Below are positions 25,781 to 34,390 of a stretch of DNA of 64,000 nt, piece after piece. The notes beneath the pieces were generated by a model, which did no database searches, was not told the DNA's origin, and saw only the letters and a program-made list of their open reading frames with translations. Each line of letters opens with the position of its first letter. Position 1 is the first letter of the stretch. Position numbers and translations under genes: made by a program. The stretch covers positions 62,001 through 126,000 of the forward strand of contig JAEZTQ010000079.1 of assembly GCA_023443625.1 (NCBI GenBank). Direction: 5' to 3'. Source of the DNA: Bacillota bacterium (GTDB taxonomy: Bacteria; Bacillota_A; Clostridia; Lachnospirales; Lachnospiraceae).

Positions 25781-26836
25781 ATGATGTTGAAACCATTAAT
25801 TATTGGGGATTTAGTAGCAAGAATCCCAATTATACAAGGTGGAATGGGTGTTGGTGTGAGCCGTCATAGGCTGGCTGCTGCAGTTGCCAGAGAAGGAGGT
25901 ATTGGTATTATTTCAACGGCTCAAATAGGGTATGATGAGCCAGATTTTAATAAGCATCCCATCGAGACTAATTTATCAGCAATTAAAAAACATCTAAAGC
26001 TTGCTAAAGAGGCTGCAAATGGTGGTATTGTCGGGGTTAATATTATGGTAGCTACTAAGGAATATGCCAGGTATGTTAAAGCGGCTTGCGAAGGAGGAAC
26101 GGATGTAATCATATCAGGAGCAGGTCTGCCAATTTCTCTTCCTGAACTGGTCAGAGGCTTCAAAACTAAAATAGCACCAATCATCTCTAGCGTAAAAGCG
26201 GCATCAGTAATTTTGAAAATGTGGGATAAAAAGTATAAAACCACAGCAGATTTTCTAGTTGTTGAAGGACCTAAAGCTGGGGGTCACTTGGGCTTTACCA
26301 AGGAGCATTTAGATCATATGAATGAACTTGATTACGACAAGGAGATAGAAGAGATTATTGAGTTCAAGAAGGAATATGAAGATAAATATAAGAGACCAAT
26401 TCCTGTGGTAATTGCAGGAGGAATATATGACAGGGAAGACATTAACCATGCTATAAATCTTGGTGCAGAGGGTGTTCAGATTTCAACCCGATTTGTTGTA
26501 ACCGAGGAATGTGATGCCAGCCAGGAGTATAAGAACGCTTATTTGGCAGCAAAGAAAGAGGATATTCAGATCGTGATTAGTCCCGTTGGAATGCCAGGCC
26601 GTGCTATAATGAATCCTTTCCTAGCATCAATAAATAACAACAAAGCGCCTATTACCAAATGCTTTAATTGTCTAGAGCATTGCAATCCCAAGGAAATACC
26701 TTACTGTATAACAAGGGCATTGATTAACGCAGTAGAGGGTAATACAAAGGAAGGTTTGATTTTCTGCGGAGAAAATGCTTATAAATTAAACAATATGACT
26801 ACGGTAAAGGAATTGTTTCAGGAGCTGGTGGGTTAG
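25781..26836 (+). CDS. FabK / nitronate monooxygenase-like flavoprotein
   Basis: FMN-dependent TIM-barrel protein of 351 residues. Motifs: PIIQGGMGVGVSRHRLAAAV at the start, VEGPKAGGHLGF in the middle, and PVVIAGGIYDREDINHAINLGAEGVQISTRF for phosphate binding, as in 2-nitropropane dioxygenases and FabK enoyl-ACP reductases. The C-terminus has an extra Cys cluster, CFNCLEHC and then C in IPYC, that could hold zinc or an Fe-S centre. The start is ATG 25781 with AGGAG seven bases upstream. By sequence alone it would be called nitronate monooxygenase; the FabT-like operator upstream argues for a role in lipid metabolism. Confidence 0.8.
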   Translation: MMLKPLIIGDLVARIPIIQGGMGVGVSRHRLAAAVAREGGIGIISTAQIGYDEPDFNKHPIETNLSAIKKHLKLAKEAANGGIVGVNIMVATKEYARYVKAACEGGTDVIISGAGLPISLPELVRGFKTKIAPIISSVKAASVILKMWDKKYKTTADFLVVEGPKAGGHLGFTKEHLDHMNELDYDKEIEEIIEFKKEYEDKYKRPIPVVIAGGIYDREDINHAINLGAEGVQISTRFVVTEECDASQEYKNAYLAAKKEDIQIVISPVGMPGRAIMNPFLASINNNKAPITKCFNCLEHCNPKEIPYCITRALINAVEGNTKEGLIFCGENAYKLNNMTTVKELFQELVG

Positions 26837-26946
26837 CTATTATGTTTAATTTAAAGTTGCAATATGTTACAGTTTGGCCTTGTCAATATTAAGGATAGTT
26901 TGTTCAAATAATTTTAAAAATTGATATTCAAATACAATTCACATAT

Positions 26947-26985
26947 AATAAGAAATATCTTAATTTAGGTTGGATATTTCTTATT
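26947..26985 (+). terminator. Terminator after the flavoprotein gene
   Basis: AATAAGAAATATC (26947-26959) pairs with GATATTTCTTATT (26973-26985), and TTTTTG follows. It lies just before the permease ribosome binding site region. Confidence 0.75.
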
Positions 26986-27016
26986 ATTTTTGTGTCATAG
27001 GAGAGGACAAAATTAT

Positions 27017-28354
27017 ATGGATAAACGGAAATATGGATTATTTACTGCAATTACCATGATTATCGGAATTGTCATCGGATCGGGTATATTTTTTAAGGCG
27101 GATGATGTTTTAAGATATACCAATGGGAATATAATATTAGGTATTTTTATTTTTATTGTAGCAGCGATTGCTATTGTATTTGGATGCTTGACAATCTCTG
27201 TGCTGGCTAATATGACGGATAAGCCAGGAGGTGTAATTGCTTATACCGAGGAATTTGTGGGAATTGGTCCTTCTTGTGCCTTTGGATGGTTTCAGACCTT
27301 TTTGTATCTGCCCACCCTTGCAGCGGTAGTATCCTGGGTATCAGGTATTTATCTGTGTCAGCTTTTTAGTATAAAAATCACTTTAGAGGCTACGATTCTC
27401 ATAGGTTTGATTTGTTTAACGGCTTTATTTATTTTAAATGTAATGTCCGCTAAGTTAGGTGGATACTTCCAAAATGCATCAATGATTATAAAAATGGTTC
27501 CCTTATTGATCATAGCAATTGCAGGATTAATCTTTGGAAATCCTGGTAAGGTAATAACACAGGATATAAGTGGTATACAACATGCTGCCAAAAGCGGTGG
27601 ATGGATAGCATCTTTTGCCCCCATTGCATTTTCCTTTGATGGTTGGATTGTATCAACAACTATATGTCACGAAATTAAAAATAGTAAGAGAAATCTTCCC
27701 CTAGCACTTACTATTTCACCACTAATTATTTTATTAGTTTATATTATGTATTTTACAGGAATATCTTCCCTGCTTGGTCCGGATAAAGTTCTTGAGCTGG
27801 AAGATGGATCGGTTTTTTCTGCTATGACCATGTTGTTAGGAAACTTAGGTGCTAAAATCATTCTTGTCTTTGTTGTAATTTCTGTTATTGGAACTGTGAA
27901 TGGAATTGCTCTTGGATTTATTAGAATGCCCTATTCCCTGGCCCTTCGTAATATGATACCGGGAAGTAAATATATAAAAATAGAAAATAAGAAGCTTGGT
28001 GGTATATCCATACCTTCCGCTGTGTTAGCTTATGTACTGTCTTTATTTTGGATGGCAGTTCACTATCTTACACAGAAGTTTGCTATGAGAGGAGATGTAT
28101 CTGAAATTGCCATCGGTATCAGCTATCTCAATTATATTGCCTTATATATTGCAGTTATGAAGCTTACTAAGTCAGGAAAAATCAAAGGTAAGATAAAGGG
28201 TTATCTTGTACCAGGGCTAGCCATCCTTGGATCTTTTGTTATTATATCAGGAAGTATAAGCCACCCTCTTTTTATATATTATTTCCTCGTATGCTTTATA
28301 ATCATTTTTGGTGGCGGTCTATATTATAAGCTTAACAAAGATCAAATTAAATAA
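27017..28354 (+). CDS. APC-superfamily amino acid permease
   Basis: Membrane transporter of 445 residues with about twelve hydrophobic segments. The N-terminal IGIVIGSGIFFKADDVL is the GSGIF motif of the unwound first helix that binds the amino-acid backbone. FAPIAFSFDGWIVSTTICHEIKN is the conserved helix-6 region with the acidic pair in the following loop, typical of LAT-type permeases. I start at ATG 27017 because AGGAGAGG lies ten bases upstream; the frame is open further 5' but without a site. The substrate is unknown. Hairpins bound it on both sides, so it is monocistronic. Confidence 0.88.
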   Translation: MDKRKYGLFTAITMIIGIVIGSGIFFKADDVLRYTNGNIILGIFIFIVAAIAIVFGCLTISVLANMTDKPGGVIAYTEEFVGIGPSCAFGWFQTFLYLPTLAAVVSWVSGIYLCQLFSIKITLEATILIGLICLTALFILNVMSAKLGGYFQNASMIIKMVPLLIIAIAGLIFGNPGKVITQDISGIQHAAKSGGWIASFAPIAFSFDGWIVSTTICHEIKNSKRNLPLALTISPLIILLVYIMYFTGISSLLGPDKVLELEDGSVFSAMTMLLGNLGAKIILVFVVISVIGTVNGIALGFIRMPYSLALRNMIPGSKYIKIENKKLGGISIPSAVLAYVLSLFWMAVHYLTQKFAMRGDVSEIAIGISYLNYIALYIAVMKLTKSGKIKGKIKGYLVPGLAILGSFVIISGSISHPLFIYYFLVCFIIIFGGGLYYKLNKDQIK

Positions 28355-28375
28355 ATGAAGAATTATGTAAAATCT

Positions 28376-28412
28376 AATAAGTTTATTCCTTAAATGGAAT
28401 AAGCTTATTTTT
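28376..28412 (+). terminator. Terminator of the permease gene
   Basis: AATAAGTTTATTCC (28376-28389) pairs with GGAATAAGCTTATT (28396-28409), with one G-T pair, then TTTTTT. Classic intrinsic form. Confidence 0.8.
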
Positions 28413-28446
28413 TATGCTATAGGAAATTGCGTCCTATAGCATAAAA
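28410..28446. repeat. AATTGCG-loop hairpin, copy 1
   Basis: TTTTATGCTATAGGA and TCCTATAGCATAAAA form a perfect 15-base stem around the loop AATTGCG. A second copy with the same loop and altered stem lies at 62999-63025. Confidence 0.7.
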
Positions 28447-28506
28447 ATAATTGGATGCGCACCTTGCGGTAATGTAATTATTGCTTCGCAATCCGCTCGG
28501 GCGCGG

Positions 28507-28529
28507 AGAATGTGCCAAAGGCACATTCT
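28507..28529. terminator. GTGCC-type hairpin with T-rich tail
   Basis: AGAATGTGCC and GGCACATTCT form a ten-base stem with an AAA loop, followed by TTGTTCTTTTAT. It could terminate plus-strand transcription or be part of the composite repeat; its GTGCC/GGCAC core is shared with the central stem at 4332-4363. Confidence 0.5.
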
Positions 28530-28718
28530 TTGTTCTTTTATAATAAAATAATGAATTGAAAGAAAAAAATATAATAGTAATTAATAAAAATGGGGACAAT
28601 GTAACAGAATGATTCAAAAGAGAAAGTAATATATTAAGAAAAAAAAGATATACCTTTGATGTGGAAATGTTAGGTAAATAATTGATTAGGAAGAAAGAGT
28701 AGAAATGGAGGTAGAAAC

Positions 28719-28931
28719 ATGATAATGAACCATAACAATAAGGAAAAAGAAACTCAACATCTTACAGGAGACAACAATAAACGCCTTAAAGCAGTGAGGC
28801 CAACCAATAATGAAACTACGGCAGCTTGGCAGGATGAAGAAACACATTACAAGGTGGATCAAGTAAATAAACCCTCTATTGAACGAGTTATAGATGCAAA
28901 GGATTGGGTTGATAACGGCAGCAAATTATAA
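28719..28931 (+). CDS. Small putative spore surface protein (DUF3787-like)
   Basis: Hydrophilic 70-residue protein without membrane segments or cysteines. Its core TAAWQDEETHYKVDQVNKPS followed by VIDAKDWVDNGSK resembles the pattern I recall for short clostridial proteins found on C. difficile spores (TAAW, then xxNAKEYVD near the C-terminus). GGAGG lies seven bases before ATG 28719; an alternative ATG is two codons later. It stands alone before PFOR. The family call is from memory of the motif and is moderate. Confidence 0.6.
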   Translation: MIMNHNNKEKETQHLTGDNNKRLKAVRPTNNETTAAWQDEETHYKVDQVNKPSIERVIDAKDWVDNGSKL

Positions 28932-28964
28932 TTTCTACCTAAAAAGTGAGAATAAAATATAGGT

Positions 28965-29012
28965 GCTGTAAAGTAATTTCCTAGTTGTTTAGGAAGAATT
29001 ACTGATTACAGC
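28965..29012 (+). promoter_or_regulatory. Large hairpin in the PFOR leader
   Basis: GCTGTAA (28965-28971) pairs with TTACAGC (29006-29012). Inside, AGTAATTTCCTA (28972-28983) pairs with TAGGAAGAATTACT (28990-29003) with small bulges. The whole stem ends six bases before the GGAGG of PFOR. It may stabilise or gate the messenger; without a T tract it is not a simple terminator. Confidence 0.5.
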
Positions 29013-29026
29013 AGAATGGAGGATAT

Positions 29027-32000
29027 ATGTCAAAAATTCAAATGACGGTAGATGGTAATACGGCAGCCGCTTATGCAGCATATGCCTTTACTGAAGTTGC
29101 CGCTATTTATCCAATTACACCATCCTCAGGAATGGCAGAGTCTACCGATGAATGGTCTGCACATGGCAGGAAGAACATCTTTGGACAGGAAGTTAATGTG
29201 GTAGAAATGCAGTCAGAGGCTGGAGCGGCTGGAGCTTTTCATGGTTCCCTTCAAGCAGGGGCGCTGACAACCACCTTTACCGCTTCCCAGGGATTATTAT
29301 TAATGATACCAAATATGTATAAGGCGGCTGGAGAACTGCTGCCAGGAGTGATACATGTAAGTGCGAGAGCGATTGCTACACATGCCCTCAGTATCTTTGG
29401 CGATCACCAAGATGTTATGGCAACAAGACAGACGGGGTGCCCAATGCTTTGTTCAAGTTCCGTACAGGAAGTGGCGGATTTAGCACCTGTGGCGCATTTA
29501 TCTGCAATTAAAGGAAGACTACCCTTTGTTCATTTCTTTGACGGCTTTAGAACATCTCATGAGGTTCAAAAGATTGAATTATTGGATTATACAGATTATG
29601 CTAATATCTTGGATATGGATGCAGTACGGGAATTTCGTAACAGAGCCTTGTCACCCAATCATCCCGTAATACGAGGTACTGCACAGAATTCAGATATTTA
29701 TTTTCAAGGAAGAGAAGCTGCTAATCCTTATTATAGCAATATTATACCCATTGTAGAAAGGTATATGAAGAAAATTGGTGAATATACGGGAAGATCCTAT
29801 GGTTTGTTTGATTATTACGGCGCCAGTGATGCAGAGTATGTAATTATTGCCATGGGTTCTGTTACCCAGACAATAGAACAGACCATTGATTATTATAATA
29901 ATCAGGGTGAAAAATATGGTTTAATCAAGGTGCGCTTATATCGACCATTTTCTGTAGAGCATTTTCTTTCCTGTATGCCTAAAACTGTGAAAAAGGTTGC
30001 TGTTTTAGATCGTACGAAAGAACCGGGTGCAATAGGCGAACCTTTATATGTGGATATTTGTTCCGCTTATAGAGGTGTAGAGAATGCTCCAGAAATATAC
30101 GGTGGGCGCTATGGTCTTGCGTCTAAGGATACACATCCTAGTGATATTGCAGCAGTATATAATAATTTAAAAGAAGAGAAAACTAAGAATTTCTTTACTC
30201 TGGGTATTGAGGATGATGTTACTAAGACATCTCTTAAGCCAGTGAAGGATATACAAGTGGAGCCAGAAGGTATGATTGCCTGTCAGATATGGGGACTTGG
30301 TTCTGATGGAACTGTGGGAGCCAACAAACAAGCCATTAAGATTATTGGGGATAACTCAAACTTAAGGGTACAAGCATATTTTGATTATGATTCAAAGAAA
30401 TCCGGTGGTCTAACCGTATCCCATCTTCGCTTTGGTAAGGAGCATATTCGATCCACTTATCTTGTTTCTTATGCAGATTATGTGGCTTGCCACAATCAAT
30501 CTTATGTTAACAAATATGATTTATTGCATAGTATTAAGCCCGGTGGAGTATTTGTTCTTAACACACATTGGCAAGGAGAGGAGTTAGAGAAAAACCTGCC
30601 AACTAGCATGAAGAAGAAAATGGTAGAGAAAAATATTAAATTCTACACCATTAATGCCATAGATATTGCTGAGAAGATAGGTCTTGGTAATCGTATTAAT
30701 ATGGTAATGCAAGGGGCATTTTTTAAATTAACAAAGGTTTTACCTGAAGATATCTATATCAAGGAGTTAAAGGCCGGCATTCAAAAAATGTATGGCAATA
30801 AAGGAGAGAAGATAGTTTTGATGAATCAGGAAGCGGTGGATATGGGTATTACATCCATTCAAGAGGTTCCTGTATCGGAGGATTGGCTAAAACTAGACAG
30901 CAAAGAGGCTCCCGTTGAAGAACCTAAATTCATAAGAGATATAATGCGGCCTATGTCTGAAATGAAAGGTGGAGATTTACCTGTCAGTGCCTTTAGCGGT
31001 AGAGAGGATGGTACTTTTCCAGCAGGTACAACTGCCTATGAGAAACGTGGTATCGCTACGAATGTTCCAGAATGGATTATAGAACGTTGTATTCAATGTA
31101 ATCAATGTGCCTATATCTGCCCCCATGCAGTAATCAGACCATTTCTTCTAAATGAGGAGGAACTGGCAAAAGCTCCCGAGACCTTTGTTACCAAGAAAGC
31201 TACAGGAAAGAATTTGGAAGGTTATAATTACAAAATTCAAATTAGTCCTATGGATTGTACCGGTTGCGGTAACTGTGCTGATGTATGTCCGGCTAAGGGA
31301 AAGGCCTTAATTATGCAGCCCCTGGAAACTCAGATTCCCCATGAGGTTGAGAATTGGAAGTTTGCCATAGAAAATATCAGCTTTAAGAAGGACATTGCCT
31401 ATGCACAAGTATATAAGGACAGTCAATTTAAAACACCCCTATTAGAATTCCACGGAGCATGTGCCGGTTGTGGTGAAACACCCTATGTGAGAATATTAAC
31501 TCAGCTATTTGGTGAACGCATGATGATTGCCAATGCTACGGGCTGTTCTTCTATATGGGCAGCTTCTGCCCCAAGTATGGGTTATACCGTTAACAGAGAA
31601 GGAAAAGGTCCTTCCTGGGCAAATTCCTTATTTGAGGATAATGCGGAATTTGGTTATGGTATGTATCTTGCTGTAAGACAGCTTCGTAATAAGATAGAAG
31701 ATAATATGCTTAAGTTAAGTGAAGGGAATATAGAAGAGAGAATAAAGGAAGCTTTCGTGGATTGGATTCATTATAAAGAAGATAGTAAGGCCACAGAGGA
31801 AGCTAGTAAAAAGGTTCTTGAGGTACTCCAGGGCTTTGTTTCAACAGATGATGAAATAACCCAATTAGTGAATGAAATCATTGAAAGAAAAGACTATTTA
31901 ACGAAACGTTCAATCTGGCTTATTGGTGGTGATGGATGGGCTTATGATATCGGGTATGGTGGTCTGGATCATGTAATGGCCTCTGGAGAAGATGTTAATG

Positions 32001-32590
32001 TTCTTATCTTTGACACAGAAGTTTATTCTAATACCGGCGGTCAGGCCTCAAAAGCTACGCCTACTTCAGCAATAGCAAAATTTGCAGCATCGGGTAAGAA
32101 GCAAGGCAAGAAAGATTTAGGAAGAATGATGATGTCCTATGGAAATGTTTATGTTGCCCAAGTAGGTATTCATGCGGATAATACCCAGTTAATCAGAGCC
32201 TTCCGTGAGGCAGAGGAGCATAAAGGGCCTTCCATTATTATTGCCTATGCACCCTGTATCAATCATGGTATAAAAGAGGGAATGGGAAGAAGTATGGCAA
32301 CCATTAAAAAGGCAGTTGCCTCCGGTTATTGGCATCTATACAGATATAACCCCAACTTGAAAGAGGAGAATAAAAATCCCTTTATCCTTGATTCCAAGGA
32401 ACCTACGGAAAGTTTTAGAGAATTTATTTTTGGGCAGGTTCGTTATAGCTCCTTAGAGAAGGCATTTCCTGAGCAGGCTGAGCGTTTATTTGCACAAGCA
32501 GAATCCCATGCAAAGGAGAAGTACTTGATTTATAAGCAAATGGCAGAGGCTGAGCCAATCCAGATAAAGTTGCAAGAGTCTTCATTTTAA
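29027..32590 (+). CDS. nifJ: Pyruvate:ferredoxin oxidoreductase
   Basis: Single-chain PFOR of 1187 residues, the standard length. It oxidises pyruvate to acetyl-CoA and CO2, reducing ferredoxin, the central energy step of anaerobic fermentation. In order: domain I with YPITPSSGMAE; the gamma-like domain; the ferredoxin-type domain with CIQCNQCAYICPHA and CTGCGNCADVCPAKGKAL (two 4Fe-4S clusters); then the TPP domain with HGACAGCGETPYVR (third cluster) and GGDGWAYDIGYGGLDHVMAS. GGAGG precedes ATG 29027, and a large hairpin is found in the leader. A terminator follows. No missing ligand was noted. Confidence 0.97.
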   Translation: MSKIQMTVDGNTAAAYAAYAFTEVAAIYPITPSSGMAESTDEWSAHGRKNIFGQEVNVVEMQSEAGAAGAFHGSLQAGALTTTFTASQGLLLMIPNMYKAAGELLPGVIHVSARAIATHALSIFGDHQDVMATRQTGCPMLCSSSVQEVADLAPVAHLSAIKGRLPFVHFFDGFRTSHEVQKIELLDYTDYANILDMDAVREFRNRALSPNHPVIRGTAQNSDIYFQGREAANPYYSNIIPIVERYMKKIGEYTGRSYGLFDYYGASDAEYVIIAMGSVTQTIEQTIDYYNNQGEKYGLIKVRLYRPFSVEHFLSCMPKTVKKVAVLDRTKEPGAIGEPLYVDICSAYRGVENAPEIYGGRYGLASKDTHPSDIAAVYNNLKEEKTKNFFTLGIEDDVTKTSLKPVKDIQVEPEGMIACQIWGLGSDGTVGANKQAIKIIGDNSNLRVQAYFDYDSKKSGGLTVSHLRFGKEHIRSTYLVSYADYVACHNQSYVNKYDLLHSIKPGGVFVLNTHWQGEELEKNLPTSMKKKMVEKNIKFYTINAIDIAEKIGLGNRINMVMQGAFFKLTKVLPEDIYIKELKAGIQKMYGNKGEKIVLMNQEAVDMGITSIQEVPVSEDWLKLDSKEAPVEEPKFIRDIMRPMSEMKGGDLPVSAFSGREDGTFPAGTTAYEKRGIATNVPEWIIERCIQCNQCAYICPHAVIRPFLLNEEELAKAPETFVTKKATGKNLEGYNYKIQISPMDCTGCGNCADVCPAKGKALIMQPLETQIPHEVENWKFAIENISFKKDIAYAQVYKDSQFKTPLLEFHGACAGCGETPYVRILTQLFGERMMIANATGCSSIWAASAPSMGYTVNREGKGPSWANSLFEDNAEFGYGMYLAVRQLRNKIEDNMLKLSEGNIEERIKEAFVDWIHYKEDSKATEEASKKVLEVLQGFVSTDDEITQLVNEIIERKDYLTKRSIWLIGGDGWAYDIGYGGLDHVMASGEDVNVLIFDTEVYSNTGGQASKATPTSAIAKFAASGKKQGKKDLGRMMMSYGNVYVAQVGIHADNTQLIRAFREAEEHKGPSIIIAYAPCINHGIKEGMGRSMATIKKAVASGYWHLYRYNPNLKEENKNPFILDSKEPTESFREFIFGQVRYSSLEKAFPEQAERLFAQAESHAKEKYLIYKQMAEAEPIQIKLQESSF

Positions 32591-32920
32591 TTAATAACTA
32601 GAGAACTCTTTGGGAGCATGAATTCTAGTTCCAATAAGAAGCAGCTTAATCAGAACAAAAAAACGAGATGGTTATATCCATATAACTCCTCTCGTTTTTT
32701 GTGTTATAGGTTAGGGTGTCAAATGATATATTCCTTAAACATGGCTTCGTCAATTTGCACATATACATGCTTGCCTAGCGGGATGTAGAAACTATCATTA
32801 AAGATAAATAGGGAAATGATTACTAATGTGAATAAATTAGCTATTTACTGAGAAAATAAGTAAAGTAACTAAAATAATAGGTAAACGTCAGGAGATATAT
32901 GCAAGAAAGTAGAGAAAAGT
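32591..32920. other. Intergenic region upstream of the ger operon
   Basis: About 330 bases: the PFOR terminator, then AT-rich sequence. GAATA (near 32832) followed 15 bases on by GAGAAAATAA is a possible forespore (sigma-F/G) promoter, but the match is weak. A 13-codon reading frame with a good ribosome binding site ends over the gerA start. Confidence 0.45.
32660..32700 (+). terminator. PFOR terminator
   Basis: AAAACGAG (32660-32667) pairs with CTCGTTTT (32691-32698), with an inner GTTATAT/ATATAAC stem (32671-32677 and 32680-32686). A T6 run follows. Clear intrinsic terminator. Confidence 0.85.
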
Positions 32921-32940
32921 ATGGAGCAGCAAGTTATTAA
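32899..32940 (+). CDS. Possible 13-residue leader peptide before gerA
   Basis: ATG 32899 follows AGGAG (32890-32894) and reads MQESREKYGAASY before TAA at 32938, overlapping the first codons of the gerA gene in another frame. The gerA ATG itself has only a weak upstream purine stretch. Translational coupling through this short frame is therefore plausible. It could also be chance; nothing in the peptide suggests a function. Confidence 0.3.
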   Translation: MQESREKYGAASY

Positions 32941-34378
32941 TTCTAAGGCGATTAAGGAGTTTTTTTCGAAAAGCAGCGATATTACGGTGCAGCCAATTAC
33001 ATTAAATCAGAATGGTATCACCATGAGTCTTTTCTGTGTCGATGGATTAACAGATGCTGAATTAGTAGATGAAACAATCCTTGAATCACTCTTACAAGAC
33101 CGATTTATTAAGGAATTTAAGACAGAACGTGCAGTAATAGATTATCTGTTAAACCAAGGAGTTTACCATGTATTTCTCAATGAGGAAGATGATTATCAAG
33201 TTCTCTTAAGAAATGTTTTAAGCGGGATGCTGGCTTTAATCTTTGATGGTGAGCAAACAGCAATTGTCTATGATGTCAAATCTTTTGAAAAAAGATCAGT
33301 ATCAGAGCCCGAAGAAGAAGGTGTTATTAAGGGAGCTAAGGATTCTTTTATTGAATCTATGAGAACTAATACGGCTTTGATTCGTAGAAGGATTCGGTCG
33401 GAATACCTGGTTATGGAAAGCTTAAATGCGGGAACCGTATCAAAAACCGATATGACTCTTTGTTATATCAGTAATATTGCCAATATGGATACGGTGAATA
33501 AGATAAGAGAGAAATTAAAGGCTATTGATATTGATAATATTTCTACCCCTGCCTTTATTGAAGAATATCTTGTGGAAAATAAGAATAGTTTGTTTCCCCA
33601 GGTTATGTATTCTCAGCGGCCAGACCGAATATCAGCCAATCTTTCCGATGGAAGAATAGCACTGGTGGTTGATGGAATTCCTTTTGTCTATTTACTGCCG
33701 TGTCAGCTTGTTATGTTAATGCAGTCACCTGAGGATTATGCCGATCATTTTATTGTAGGATCAGCTTTACGTTTGGTTCGTTATATTGCCATGCTAGTTA
33801 CTTTATTACTACCTGCCTTTTATATTGCAGCAACAACTTATCAAAATCAAATGTTTCCTGTGAAGTTGGCGTTGTCGACACAGGCAGCTAAGCAGAATGT
33901 GCCCTTCTCTTCAGCAACAGAGGTTATTGGTCTGTTGATTTCCTTTGAGATATTAATTGAAGCAGGTCTTCGATTACCGAAATCCGTAGGTACTGCCATG
34001 TCAATACTGGGAGGTATAGTAGTAGGACAATCTGCGGTATCTGCTAATATTTTATCCCCTTTGGTGGTAGTAATTGTCTCTCTGGCTGGTATAGCAGGCT
34101 TCATCATGCCAAACCAGGATCTAAGCAGTGGAATACGTGTTATAAGATTTGCCTTTGCGCTCTTAGCTGCTTTTTGGGGATTCTTAGGCTTAACCATAGG
34201 GATAATCCTAGTAATTACTCATCTTTGCAGCATGGATAACTATGGAATTGCCTATATGTCTCCCTTTGTAGACATTAATGAAAGCAATCATAAGGATACT
34301 TTATTTAGATTCCCAATCAAATATTTTAGGAAACGAACTGATAAATTAGCACCCAAAAACCATATTAAGCAAAACTGA
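32921..34378 (+). CDS. Spore germinant receptor subunit A (GerA family)
   Basis: A subunit of a Ger germinant receptor in the spore inner membrane, 485 residues. It has a soluble N-terminal domain (1-240), then the conserved IALVVDGIPFVYLLPCQLVMLMQSPEDY and about five membrane segments, with RLPKSVGTAMSILGG-like and PNQDLSSGIRVIRF motifs of the family. First gene of a gerA-gerC-small-gerB operon. ATG 32921 has a poor ribosome binding site, see the leader peptide. The germinant cannot be predicted. Confidence 0.94.
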   Translation: MEQQVINSKAIKEFFSKSSDITVQPITLNQNGITMSLFCVDGLTDAELVDETILESLLQDRFIKEFKTERAVIDYLLNQGVYHVFLNEEDDYQVLLRNVLSGMLALIFDGEQTAIVYDVKSFEKRSVSEPEEEGVIKGAKDSFIESMRTNTALIRRRIRSEYLVMESLNAGTVSKTDMTLCYISNIANMDTVNKIREKLKAIDIDNISTPAFIEEYLVENKNSLFPQVMYSQRPDRISANLSDGRIALVVDGIPFVYLLPCQLVMLMQSPEDYADHFIVGSALRLVRYIAMLVTLLLPAFYIAATTYQNQMFPVKLALSTQAAKQNVPFSSATEVIGLLISFEILIEAGLRLPKSVGTAMSILGGIVVGQSAVSANILSPLVVVIVSLAGIAGFIMPNQDLSSGIRVIRFAFALLAAFWGFLGLTIGIILVITHLCSMDNYGIAYMSPFVDINESNHKDTLFRFPIKYFRKRTDKLAPKNHIKQN

Positions 34379-34390
34379 CAGGAGATCATT

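Larger units (their letters stand above)
28355..28718. other. Intergenic region packed with hairpins
   Basis: About 360 bases. In order: the permease terminator (28376-28412), the AATTGCG-loop hairpin (28410-28446), a GC-rich stretch with GCACCTTGCGG and CCGCTCGGGCGCGG unlike the AT-rich surroundings, then a stem AGAATGTGCC/GGCACATTCT. The last 150 bases are AT-rich and hold the leader of the small protein. The GC-rich part looks like an inserted repeat. Confidence 0.6.

Noticed and set aside
32832..32865. Forespore sigma-factor promoter before gerA
   Set aside because: The GAATA and GAGAAAATAA boxes match only loosely; not listed as a promoter.
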